A stretch of 64,000 nt of DNA from Burhinus oedicnemus. Taxonomy: Eukaryota; Chordata; Aves; Charadriiformes; Burhinidae. This document shows, one piece after another, positions 1 through 9,897 of the stretch; the first letter of the stretch is position 1, and the number at the start of each line of letters is the position of its first letter. The notes below the pieces were generated by a model. It was not told the DNA's origin. It did not search any database and was given only the letters and a program-made list of their open reading frames with translations. The DNA lies in the NCBI GenBank assembly GCA_008921705.1, contig VFFE01007255.1, positions 3,117,586 to 3,181,585 of the forward strand, given 5' to 3'. The translations under genes and the position numbers were made by a program.

Positions 1-583
1 GGGGTGCATCAAGAGGTGTATGGCAAGCAGGTTGTGGGAGGTTATCCTCCCCCTCTACTCTGCCCTGGTGAGGCCGCACCTGGAGTCCTGTGTCCAGTTC
101 TGGGCTCCCCGGTTCAAGAAGCACAGGGAACTGCTGGAGAGGGGACAGCAGAGGGCTACGAAGATCATTAGGGGGCTGGAACATCTTTCTGATGAGGAAA
201 GGCTGAGGGACTTGGGTCTTTTTAGTCTGGAGAAGAGAAGGCTGAGGGGGATCTCATCAATGCTTACAAATACTCAAAGGGAGGGTGCCGGGAGGATGGC
301 ACCAGTCTTTTCGCAGTGGTGCCCGGTGAGAGGACAAGAGGTAACGGGCACAAACTTGAACGTAGGAAGTTCCATCTAAACATGAGGAGGAACTTCTTTA
401 CTTTGAGGGTGGCAGAGCACTGGAAGAGGCTGCCCAGAGAGGTGGTGGAGTCTCCGACTCTGGAGACATTCCAAACCCACCTGGACGCCATCCTGTGCAA
501 CCTGCTCTGGGTGACCCTGCTCTGGCAGGGGGGTTGGACTAGATGATCTCCAGAGGTCCCTGCCAACCCCGGTGATTCTGTGA
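1..583 (+). mobile_element. CR1 LINE, 3' part (cut by window start)
   Basis: This is the C-terminal end of the CR1 reverse-transcriptase ORF plus the 3' tail. The frame from position 20 reads a typical CR1 C-terminal block (start [20 protein letters not shown]), and the element ends in the CR1 3' terminus GATTCTGTGA at 574-583. It matches 39406-39990 almost base for base. The frame is broken in a G run at 246-250, which has five G where an open CR1 frame needs six; after it the reading continues in another frame (316-546, ending LLWQGGWTR). It therefore cannot make a full protein. It runs opposite to the host genes and probably sits in a MIF4GD intron, because the next MIF4GD exon must lie to its left. 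Confidence 0.95.
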
Positions 584-875
584 TTTGGGAGCAGGCAAAT
601 CAGGGGATTTCAAACACCAGGTACAAAATGAGGAACCTCAGACTTTGTGACTGTTCCCAGAGACGGCTCTGCCTCTCCAAGCTCATTCGCTTGCCCGTAG
701 GTAGCACCAGCCCTGGCAGCATCCTTGTGCTGAGAACCGGCTCTGGCCCCCACTGCCGGCCCTGGGGCTCCATGCAACACCCACCCAACACCTCTGCCCT
801 GGTGTCTTTGGACGCCCAGGCCCTTCTGGCACCCCTAGGCAGCAGCAGCCGGGTGCTCCTGCTCCGGCTCCTTAC
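584..875. other. MIF4GD intron segment, no feature seen
   Basis: This stretch lies between the end of the CR1 copy and the donor site of the MIF4GD exon at 876. I see no exon, repeat or RNA gene in it. Short open frames on both strands look like chance. Confidence 0.6.
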
Positions 876-1031
876 CCTCAGGTAGTCGAAGATGTTGCAG
901 ATGAAGGTGACGTAGCAGATCCATGCCTGGAGCGAGCGGGCACGCAGCTCCTCCCTGTCCTTGTACTCCTGCTGCAGCCGGTTCAGCAGGCTCCTCCGGA
1001 AGACGCTCTGGCCGACTTGTTTGCTCTCTGC
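876..1031 (-). CDS. MIF4GD: MIF4GD coding exon 3
   Basis: The 156-nt exon (52 codons, phase 0 at both ends) has its acceptor AG at 1033-1032 and donor GTAAG at 875-871. It encodes AESKQVGQSVFRRSLLNRLQ to ICNIFDYLR. The human protein continues with VNNMPM, which is not present downstream within the window. Confidence 0.95.
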
Positions 1032-2328
1032 CTACGAGCCCACAAAAGCAGGACGGAGGGAGGAAACGGGGATGTGAGAGGGGTGGTGGGACGCTGGCGC
1101 TTGGGTGGTGCAGGACCATGCAGACACCTTCCTGCGATTGCCCAGAGAGGCAGAAAAGCTGCAACTAACAGCCTGTACTCGCCGGCTGCTCCTCTGGACG
1201 CTGCCACTGCACGGGGCAAGCGGCAGAAGAGGAAAGCTGGCCAAGGGGTCAGAGCACAGGGCTGGGATGAAACCTCTCCTGGCCCAGCCTAGGGGACAAC
1301 CCACACAGTTCAAGTGTTTCGTTGTCCGGACATGAGGAGCTCTCACCTGGATGATGGTGTAGCAGATGCGCCCTGCCTCCTTGCTGAACACACAGTCTTT
1401 GAGGGACTGGTCCACGATAATATTGGCCACTTTCTCCAGGTCCACATTGCTGGGGTCTGCGGAGAGGAGAAACACTGTCAGGACCCAGCACGCTTTGTGC
1501 CCTGCTCGCTTTGAGGTACCTGAAAAACAACCACGGTTGGCGCAGGGCCTGGTACAACCATGTTATCTGGTGCAAAACCTCATGCTCGCTCCCACATCAA
1601 GAGCCACAGCTCCTCTCGCACAGCAGCTGCTTTGGAGATACCACCTCCAAGGGTGCATGGTCCTCCCAGGCTGGAGACACAGCCATCACGATGGGGAAGT
1701 GATGGAGAAAAGCAGGTAACATGGGGAAGCAAGAAGTTAACCTGAATCTGAAATCCCAGCACTGCTTCAGAGTTGGGTTAGCGGGAGCCAGACGTGCAAA
1801 ATCCCAGTGGGCTTTGAACGTGACTGGTGAGCAGAAGACCCTGGGGGCCGGGAGAACCAGACGGCCCCACAGTGGGAAGGGGCAGAGAGCAGGAACTAGG
1901 GACTGGAAAGGGGTGAGAGGCCAAATCTGGGAAGAGATGCTGGGTTAGAGCAGGAGAGGAGGGCACCCTGAAATCAGGGAAAACCAAAAGGATGAGAACC
2001 AGGAGCTGAGTTTGAACAGCTGAACCATTAAACATCGGGGAGAAGGTGAGAGGGAAGAAGAAGAGGCAGCGAGCAAAGAGCTTCCTGGAGAAGATTCACC
2101 GATGGGACCCCATCACGGATGAACAGCGTTTATGAAACAGCTTTTGTATGCTTGGCAATTGGTGTTCCTTAAAGAGGTCCAAGCATCCAGCCTCATCCGC
2201 CAGCCGAGCTGTGCGTGGCCGGGGAGCTAGGAAAAAGCTTGCTGACCTTTGAGGGCTGTTTTCAGCAGCTTCTGAGTCTCGCTGTCGAACGACTGTATTT
2301 TATACTCTTCTTTGCCCGTTTCCCCCAT
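876..2328 (-). CDS. MIF4GD: MIF4G domain-containing protein (SLIP1), N-terminal 116 residues
   Basis: MIF4GD/SLIP1 is a small MIF4G-fold protein that binds the histone mRNA stem-loop binding protein SLBP and promotes translation of histone mRNAs. Three coding exons join in frame: 2328-2247 (82 nt, start MGETGKEEYKIQSFD), 1456-1347 (110 nt, containing VDLEKVANIIVDQSL) and 1031-876 (156 nt, ending FICNIFDYLR). The first two make 64 codons with aspartate 28 split across the junction; the third adds 52, giving 116 residues of about 222 in the human protein. All junctions are GT-AG. The helical repeat signatures FSKEAGR and SVFRRSLLNRLQQEY are clear. The C-terminal exons are outside the window, beyond the CR1 at 1-583. 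The start is the ATG at 2328, which matches the known N-terminus. Confidence 0.93.
1347..1456 (-). CDS. MIF4GD: MIF4GD coding exon 2
   Basis: The 110-nt exon has its acceptor AG at 1458-1457 after a good pyrimidine tract and its donor GTGAG at 1346-1342. It completes the split Asp and encodes PSNVDLEKVANIIVDQSLKD and then CVFSKEAGRICYTIIQ. This is the start of the MIF4G helical repeats. Confidence 0.95.
2247..2328 (-). CDS. MIF4GD: MIF4GD coding exon 1 (residues 1-28, phase 1 donor)
   Basis: The exon opens with ATG at 2328 and encodes 27 codons plus one base (MGETGKEEYK through LLKTALK, then the G of an Asp codon). The donor GT lies at 2246-2245. A likely acceptor AG at 2340-2339, after a pyrimidine-rich stretch, would leave about 10 nt of 5' UTR in this exon, so transcription must start in a separate upstream exon. 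Confidence 0.9.
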
Positions 2329-2338
2329 GACTGGCTTC

Positions 2339-4838
2339 CTCCAAGGGCAAGAGTCGGGGCAACAGATGGGCTAGTGACAGTCCCTGGGGAAAGAGCACAC
2401 AGAGCTTAGTTGGACAGAGAGGCAGACCCTCACCCAGCCATTTGGCAAATCCCACCTCGTGCTGGAGCACAGGCTGTTGTCCTGACAGCCCCCACCCTGA
2501 GGAAACTCCTCTGTTATTAGGGCACCCAACTCTGGCCCTAGATCGGAGCAAAACCTCGCTCCCACGTCGCCTTGGTTCCAACCAGCCTATGACAGGACTT
2601 CATCTTCAGAGCCTTTACGTTTTTCAGATAGGAACAATGTATTTCAGTCTGTTGATCCGCAGGTTCAAAGCGGACAGCACACCAAGGCAGCCCCAAAATA
2701 TACCGATCTCCCCTCAGAAGGCTTCCCTGGCTTGTATCACAGGGAAGCCCACGCAGGAGCACCCCAGGCAGCCGCTCCCTCGCGCCTTTGAAACACCAAT
2801 TCAGCTGGTTTCACACAAAAGCCTGGGAAGAATCAAACCGGCACCTAAGCATCCAAGGCACGCTCGTCAGAGCGAGCCGAGCACCTCTCCTGCGCCGGAG
2901 CCGGGGTCCCCCAGCTCCCAGCGAGACACAGCAAGCTCTGCAGCCAACTCCCCAACAGCAGCAGCTCCCGTCTCGTGCCCCTGCCGTCAAGCAGAGCTCT
3001 CTGCAGTACCCACGGTGCTCCTGAACAGTCTCTAGATAGATTTTCTTCTGCTTTGTGACACAGCGAAGGCAGCAAGAGGGTACGCACGGCCCGGAGAGGA
3101 AGGGCTCTCTTTGGCTTGCACACGAGATGATCTGCTGGATGCAAAATGCCAGGCTGGCCAGACCCGCAGCGCAAACAGAAGGCAATCAGCCAAATGAGTT
3201 TTGCCAGCTTGTCGAAATTCCTGGGCCGTTACTCACCCCTCTCTGCAAACAGGTCCCTGCCCGGATTAAAGCCGAAAAGCCCATCACCCTTTAGAGGCAC
3301 GGGACACGTACCGCAGGCAGCCCAAACCCCTCGGACACACCACTTGCCGTGAAGCCGTGGCACAACACGTAGTAACTCAGAGCAGAGAGCGGAGCTTGGT
3401 GGCGGGGAGAGGCCCGTCTCTGCCCTCCCCACGAGGCCCAGGGCAGACCTTGCCCCACGCGGGTGACAACCTGCTCACGCTGCCCTCGCAGCCGAAACTC
3501 TCACCTGCGCAGGGTTACCTGCCCTGGGACCTGCACGGAGGTTTCTTTTCCAGATGGATTCACAAGCAGCCGGGTGCCCTCTGTGCCACGTCTCGTTGGC
3601 AAACGCCTTCCCAGCCGACCTCTCCTCCTCCTGCACCGTCTCTCTCCCTCTGTACCTGCGCTCACGCCATTCTGCACTGCCAGCGGAGCGGCCCGAGCTC
3701 ACCAGCAGCCCCACGTCCCACCAGCAGCATCGCTGCGCAGAAGGAACCTGGCGAGAGCTCAGCGCCGCACGCAGTGAAGCAGGAAGCGCCCAAGCCCGTC
3801 CGGCAGCGTCTCCGCCGCCACCACCCTGTGCCTCGCCCGGAGCACCCATCCCCACGGCTCCCCAGGGACGGGCACAGCTGCTTCGAACTGCTGTGCCAAA
3901 TAACCCTGCCCAGAGCAAACCACAGCGTGCGAGCGTTAAACCAGCCAGGCCTCGTCTGCACTAGAGATCCTGCTGCCAGGACCACCTTGCCTGAAGGGCT
4001 GGTGGCAGTGGGTGACACCGGGCACGGCATCACCTGTGGGTACCAATTCCTCCTCTGCAAGTTGTCCCCACTAGACGAGCTGTCCCGGGGATTGATGCGG
4101 TTGGGGTTCGCGTCCTCGATCAGCCGACCGGTGTGCCAGGGCCCTTCCCGGCAGGGGTCATACCTGGCGGGATGGGCTGGACGTGCCCCGGCCATGGCGA
4201 GGGGAGGGAGAAGAGCAGCGGGTCTCCTCTGTCACCCCTGAGCATCCGCCCGTCGCCGCCCGGGGGGCACCACCAGCCACCCGGGACCCCCGTCCCATCC
4301 GCGCCCAGCCACCTCCTGCCCGGGGCTCCTCGGCCACCGGAGCCCCGCGGAATCCCCGCCGCTGCCTCGCCTCGCCGCGGCCCCGCGGGCGGCACAAGCC
4401 GAAGGGCCCCCGGGACGGAGGGAGCGGCGGATCCCGGGGAAAGCAGCCCCCCTCCCCGAGCAGGGCAGGGGGAGCCGGGCGCAGCCCCACCGACCTGCCG
4501 GCCGCCCCCGCTGCGTCTTCTGGCCGCCGGGGCATCGCCGCAGCGTCCCGGTCCCCGCCGCCCCGGCCCCGGTTTCCTCTTAGGTCATTTCCTCGCCCGA
4601 GCCGGGGGAGGGACGGGCCGGGACGGGGCGGGAGAGCGGCGGCAGCGCCACCGCCTGCGAGCGCCGGGCCACGGCGGCCCGCGGGGCTGATCCCCCGGGA
4701 ACCCCCCCCAGGCACGGCCGGTTGCCTCCCGCCTCCCCCGGCCATCCCCCACCTGCGCCCCGGGCACTCCCAGGCACGGCCGGCTGGCCCGCTCCCCCCC
4801 CGGTTCTCCCCCGCCGGTGGTCTGAAGGCAGCACTTAC
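2339..4838 (-). other. MIF4GD: MIF4GD first intron (5' UTR intron)
   Basis: This segment lies between the candidate first exon in the CpG island and the first coding exon. Several long open frames occur (for example 2442-3035 and 3357-4241, plus strand), but they overlap one another on both strands in GC-rich DNA and show no protein family I recognise. I treat it as non-coding. Its upper part overlaps the CpG island. Confidence 0.55.
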
Positions 4839-4990
4839 CCCTCCGCCCGCCCCGGTCCCCCCGCGGGGTTCCCCCGCCGAGCAGCGGCCGGGCTCTCCCG
4901 GGGAGAGCCGCGCCGCTCTGCCGCTTCTCTCTGCGAAAACCGCGTTTATTCCGCCCTCCCCTCGGGGCCGGGGCAGGCTGCAGCCGAGCG
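4150..4990 (-). promoter_or_regulatory. CpG island, probable MIF4GD promoter
   Basis: The stretch is extremely GC-rich with dense CpG, in sharp contrast to the AT-rich sequence after 4990. It lies 5' of the first MIF4GD coding exon on the minus strand. Two good minus-strand donor sites sit in it: GTAAGT at 4838-4833 and GTATGA at 4163-4158. They suggest one or two alternative non-coding first exons. No TATA box is evident, as usual for CpG-island promoters. No start site can be fixed from sequence alone. Confidence 0.75.
4839..4990 (-). other. MIF4GD: candidate non-coding first exon of MIF4GD
   Basis: The right side of the CpG island is followed by a consensus donor (GGAGGG, then GTAAGT at 4838-4833). 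The exon's upper end is a guess at the edge of the island. It would splice to the acceptor near 2339. Confidence 0.4.
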
Positions 4991-5519
4991 GCATAAAGAA
5001 TCAGGAGAAAAAAAAAATATCAGGAAAGGGGAGATGCACTAAACCAACCCACTGCAAGAAGAGCTGAGTGAAGGGTAACATCACGGTTTTTTCTCTAAAC
5101 TCCCAACCATTTCACAGGAGAAGACCCCTCAGGGCTTGAAGCCTTCGCAGCCTTTAGACGACAGCAGAGCAGCCAGGCTGCCGAAAACGAGGAAGAGCTT
5201 CAGGAAACGCGGAATGAGCAGTTTGGGAACGTTTTCTGTGGTGCTGCGTGGCCTGGCTACATACAAACAAAGCCTGAACTCATCCACCACGGGTGGGTGG
5301 CTCAGGAGCAGCGGCCGTGGCTCTGACAGTCCCTCTCGGGCACAACGGTGGGATCCCAGGGGCTGCACAAGCCCCCCCTTGGCTAATCCCCCTTGGTGCG
5401 GTTCTCAACAGCGATCCCCACAGCGTCACTCCATATCGCAGAGGGGACGGGATGGCTCTGCCTGATGGTGACGAGCACCCAGGAGCCAGCGATGGGAAGG
5501 GAAAACCAGGCGGCTCCTG
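4991..5519. other. upstream flank of MIF4GD, no gene seen
   Basis: This stretch is of moderate GC content, between the CpG island and the solo LTR. Open frames of about 100 codons exist on both strands but overlap and resemble nothing known to me. Confidence 0.5.
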
Positions 5520-5525
5520 CCGCCC
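5520..5525. repeat. target site duplication, left copy (CCGCCC)
   Basis: CCGCCC directly precedes the LTR terminus TGTTGC. An identical hexamer follows the other terminus at 5881-5886. Confidence 0.9.
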
Positions 5526-5603
5526 TGTTGCGAAGGATAGCCATGCCATTCGCCAAGCAGAGGGAAGACACAGTCGCTCAATATGAGTGATCAGCATACT
5601 TCG

Positions 5604-5609
5604 TTTATT
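5604..5609 (-). terminator. LTR polyadenylation signal AATAAA
   Basis: AATAAA on the minus strand lies 18 bases downstream of the LTR TATA box. This implies a very short R region, as in compact avian retroviral LTRs. Confidence 0.75.
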
Positions 5610-5627
5610 GAGACACAATCATCAAGC

Positions 5628-5633
5628 TTTATA
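5628..5633 (-). promoter_or_regulatory. LTR TATA box
   Basis: TATAAA lies in the context GCATATAAAGC on the minus strand, at the expected place near the end of U3. Confidence 0.75.
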
Positions 5634-5880
5634 TGCTCGTTAATTAGCTCATACATATTACAAAAGCTAAGCTCATTATTGGCTGTTTCCTTAAGTGGTC
5701 AGTCCCGCCTCATGTTACTGATCAAAGTTGTTTTCCACTAAATTCCCAGGCCAGCATGACCTTCGTAAATTCCTTGTCAGCACCTGGCTCACTGTAATCA
5801 GGCCCTTATGCTAACAAGGAGATTGCTTGTACAAATGTTCTGTGGACCCGTGCCCGTTCTCATAGAGCCACTCTGCAACA

Positions 5881-5886
5881 CCGCCC
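5881..5886. repeat. target site duplication, right copy (CCGCCC)
   Basis: It is identical to 5520-5525 and directly follows the LTR terminus GCAACA. Confidence 0.9.
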
Positions 5887-8800
5887 CCCACTCTGGGCTC
5901 CGATTATCCTCCCTTTTGGGCAGCAGGAGGGGCACGGCAGCCCTGCGGGGTCCAGCTGAGCGTAGGCACTAGGAGGAAAAGAATAAACAAACTGCAGCCA
6001 GACATGAGCATAACAAAATCTTTAATGTACCTTTTCTCAAAGGTAGGCACGCGTTGTGCACATTGTGCTCGGGTGCTTTCAGACAACAGCAGCTGCAAAA
6101 GATCCACCCAGGCAACACAGCAAAATGCCGCAGAGAATTACAGTTCTACATCACAAGAGAAACTTAAACCCAAATTAAATACAATCTCTTCCAAGCCCAA
6201 CTGTAAAACATTCATTTCTTTTCAAAAATGCTGCTATGCAGCTCAGGATGAGCATCCTGAGAATAGGACTGTCCTAGGAACTCGGCAAGGCAGCTGGCAC
6301 TGCAGGACACAGTGCGCTCATCCCAGAACATCAATGTTCTCCCGTCCCAGGCCAGCTAAGAGCGATGGTGGATCCCCCAACAACCACAGTGCAACTCGCC
6401 TTGAACGCTTTGCCTGTTAAAGTGCTTCTGGACGTCCTGATGGTAAAAGGCACTAGAAGAAAACAAACGCAATTGCTGAGCAGCTTGCGAGGTGAATTGC
6501 AGGCAACGCAAATCCCCGCTGATAGGATTACATCCGAGTGAAATCCCAGCCATCCCAACAGGCAAACTCTGGCGCAGTCTCACAGCGAGTCACCCACCAC
6601 GGTGAGTCACTTGAAGCTGAACTGCCATATGCAGTTTCCAAAAGCAAATCTGTCCCAGTGTACAGGAGGACAAGGCGACTCCAGATCTCTCCCATCTCCT
6701 GCTCCTCTAATTCCAGGACATTCAGCTTCAAGCAGCATGTGTTTTGCCAGGGCAGCACCAGAAATAAGACCTGTCCTCCTGGCACTTTGCACTAAACCAG
6801 TCTCCTTCCCGAAGAGAAAACAATATTGCTGTTACAGTCGTTTCCCCAGCAGCGACTCCCAGTTAGCAAAGTGCAAATCGGAACTTTACGAGAGGCAGAT
6901 GCTGCTGACCAGAGGCGAGTGATGAAGCGACTGTCACATGCAACTTCTAGTATCGTATAATTGAGGTTGTCACTTCTTTCTCCTTCACTCACTAGAAGAC
7001 CAGGTGCCTTTAAGGGCCTATAACATTATGACTAACAGCCCAAAGGGATAATACATAAACCAGGGAACGTGCCAAAGCCCTCCGACCAGGGACTCTCTCT
7101 TCCACAGCCTGGGCCAGACCGGCACAACTTAAACTCCAACTTTGCCATCTGTTGGACGGAGGCAAGCTCATTTACTGCAGAGTGGAGGAAAAAAAAACTA
7201 TCCCAGAGAGGAAAAGCTGCTCTACACTGTCCATTGCTGCCCTCTCTGCGGAGCAGCCAGGTTGCGTGCTCCTAAAGGTGTTTGCCTGCACCACCTCAAG
7301 CTCCACAGTGCACTTGAGCATCATCTTAGCAGAGCAGAGTTTTCTGTTCTTTATTCTTTGCCACTGTGACAACCAAAGCAACTCACCCCTTATGTCAGAG
7401 ATTGCAATTCCCGCTGCTGAGTTCCTGAACCAGTTTCCTCCTATTTTGTGCAGTTTAACAGCAGCAATTTGACATAAAATGGAAAACAAGAGTCTTGTAA
7501 TGTTTAGACAGGATGGATGAGTCCCAATTTCCTATGGAAGGCTAGGTCAGCACAGAAAATTTTCTATTGTGGCCAGTCCTGTCCCTGCTAACCATGACAG
7601 CACTCCTCTCTACCAGCAGCCAAGACAGTAACAATCCCAACCTGTTCGTGTCAGTTTTGAAATGAGACATTTCTCTCCTTCAGAAGGATGCTATGAGGCT
7701 AAGTTCATTACTGGTTATGATGTCTTTCCAAGAACGCATGAAAAATAAAGGCAAAATATTGTTAAGAAGATTTTGGGGGAATCTCAGAAGAGCCTAAATA
7801 ACACAGGAAAATGCCAGGCACTTTGAGAACCTTTAATCCGCGTTCTTTCCATTTTCTCCTCTAAGCAAAACTGCCCATTTTTAGAGTACATGCAGCTAAC
7901 ACTCCCTCTTGGAGGCTCATATTAGCCTCCTGCCTGACACTAACACTGCTCAGTAAATTTAATTTTTACGTAGCTCTCAAAGTCACCTGCAGTGAAACAG
8001 CCACTTTGCACTCCAAGATCTCAAACCACAGCAGACACAAAGTTATTTGGTCTGGGCTTGCAAGGAATCTCTCTAGATATCTCAGCCACCAGTGAAACAG
8101 CTGCTCTTTAAAAACAGCCTCTCACAATAGTTCAGGATACGTGAGCAATGCTGATATGCTCAAAATCGCCAGAAGTTGCGTCAACAGAATGGAATTGGTC
8201 ACGCTGGAATTTGGCCAGGCCATTTGGAATTAACACCCTGAATATTGCAAAAGAGCCACAAAAAGCTCTGCATTAAGAGAAGAACCATCAAACCATCCTC
8301 TAAATAACTGCAGGGCTCTGCCCTATCCACCACTCGCCAGATGACTAACATGCTTTTGTATCACAGCGGCTCTTCCTAGGAAGCCTGCCTGCCTTCCATA
8401 CGCTGGGCCAGCCACACCCTGCTCAGCTTGAAAAAACAGAATAAAAGAGGAGGAAGAAAGTAACTTTCCTCTCTTCCCCTGTTACGCAAATCAGAGGAGT
8501 TGTCGTCGTTTTATTTTCAACCATTCACAAAACCTTTGAAACTCCAAAAAACACTTCTCCAGCTATAATTCAATCATCCTTTTCTTGTCAAACACCATGC
8601 TAAGCCAACCAATTCCAATTTAACGTTCAGTCCTCTCACTTCAGCTAATCTCTGTTAGCACCACTGTAGGATTGAGGTTCAGAAATGTTTTGAGGCCACT
8701 ACAGAAATACTTGCTAGAAACATTCAAAGGTGGTATTAAAAAAAAACCAAACCACAAACATTTACTAGTTTCCACAGGACTTTTCCTTCATTATTCCAAC

Positions 8801-9696
8801 TTAGACTAAATATTTCTAAAACTCTATACAGCATTTGTTTACTCACTGCATTGAAGCAAAGAACCCTGAAGTAAGAATTGGGCTTGTGCGTTGAATTCCC
8901 TTAGAGTGGGATTCTTCACCTGCAGGTCTACTTGTAAAAAGTGTGAGTGAGGCCACGTAAAACCCTAAGAGATGTATGGCAAGACACGCAGGAAGAAAAA
9001 TGGGCACTTAGGATACAATCAAGCTCACCAGAGTTCAAGAAAGTCTGGGTCAGCAGGATCCACTAGAAGAAGACTCTGTGTTTGAGGTGGCTGAGAATGT
9101 GCAGGCAGCGAGCAGTAATCAAGAAGCAGCAGCTGGCAGCAAAAAAAGGAAAACCGAGGTTCTGTGCACACTAAAGATGTTTTAAGAGACTTCACAACAG
9201 CGGGACAGAGCTACCTGTGCAACATGGAGAAAAGAATATGGTACAAACAGCAGGCCATAATAAGGAAATAAAGCTGTGCAGGTGCAGTGACAGGAAGTGA
9301 CATTATGTTGGTTAAGCAGCACTAGCTAGGCCAGGATCCCCCTCTGTGATCCAGGGAAAGCACTGGAATTCACCCACTTTATCGGGTGCCTTTTCAGAGC
9401 ACAGTCTCTGCTAGGTAGTTGTCTGCTTGGCTCCTCACTCCCCCCACTAAATGTGTGTTGATACTAGAGGAGACAGAGGAAAAAAAGTGCTCAGTTGAAC
9501 AGCTTCCAGCAAAGCAGTTCAGCGTCTTCAGCAGAACTGCAGTCGCCTTCTCCTTCTGCTTGGTCCCAGGAGGTGATTTCCTACAGGCTGGTGGAGCTCT
9601 TGGGAGCTCTGACGTTTCCAACATGCTCACAACACAGCGAAGCCATCAGTTTCCCCTCCTCCAGGAGAACACCAGGTAGCCACATACATGGCCCTT
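5887..9696. other. intergenic region and SLC25A19 3' UTR
   Basis: I see no coding exon here. The right end must hold the SLC25A19 3' UTR, which starts below 9697. Possible minus-strand AATAAA signals occur at 8510-8515 and 7350-7355, but neither can be called the true end without transcript data. Short open frames on both strands are chance. The rest is unremarkable. Confidence 0.5.
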
Positions 9697-9897
9697 TCAG
9701 CCTTTCTTCCTCGTAGCGCTGTCGGTGCTCTTCAGGGCATGCAGGAGGCTGCAGAACAGCTCATACCAGAAGAAGATAAGGCCAGTAGAGACAGCAGCCT
9801 TCAGCAAGCTGGGCGAAAGGCCCTTAAAGAATCCACCTGGGCCCTCCTCTCGCATGATCTGCCTTATGCAGTCCAGGAGACCCCTATACGTCCGTAC
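9697..9897 (-). CDS. SLC25A19: SLC25A19 coding exon 6 with stop
   Basis: The exon has 201 nt including TGA at 9699-9697 and encodes the last 66 residues, from [15 protein letters not shown] through [17 protein letters not shown] to a basic C-terminus SATRKKG. Acceptor AG at 9899-9898. Confidence 0.95.
   Translation of the reverse strand, partial: VRTYRGLLDCIRQIMREEGPGGFFKGLSPSLLKAAVSTGLIFFWYELFCSLLHALKSTDSATRKKG

Larger units (their letters stand above)
5526..5880 (-). mobile_element. solo LTR of a class II (alpharetrovirus/ERVK-like) endogenous retrovirus
   Basis: This 355-bp element has the termini TGTTGC...GCAACA, a perfect 6-bp inverted repeat with the TG...CA ends of a retroviral LTR. 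It is flanked by perfect 6-bp target duplications CCGCCC. Read on the minus strand it has a TATA box (TATAAA, 5633-5628), then a polyadenylation signal (AATAAA, 5609-5604), then about 80 bases to the end, which is the U3-R-U5 order. There is no gag, pol or env beside it and no second LTR, so internal recombination probably removed the provirus. The 6-bp duplication points to class II rather than class I (4-5 bp). It lies about 0.5 kb upstream of the MIF4GD CpG island and points toward that gene. Confidence 0.9.

Noticed and set aside
2442..4241. Plus-strand open frames of 197 and 294 codons
   Set aside because: They lie in the MIF4GD first intron, are proline/serine-rich and overlap minus-strand frames. 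No known protein resembles them.
4133..5067. Long overlapping open frames of up to 294 codons on both strands
   Set aside because: They lie in the CpG island, where stop codons are rare by composition. Their translations are proline-, arginine- and glycine-rich with no family signature.
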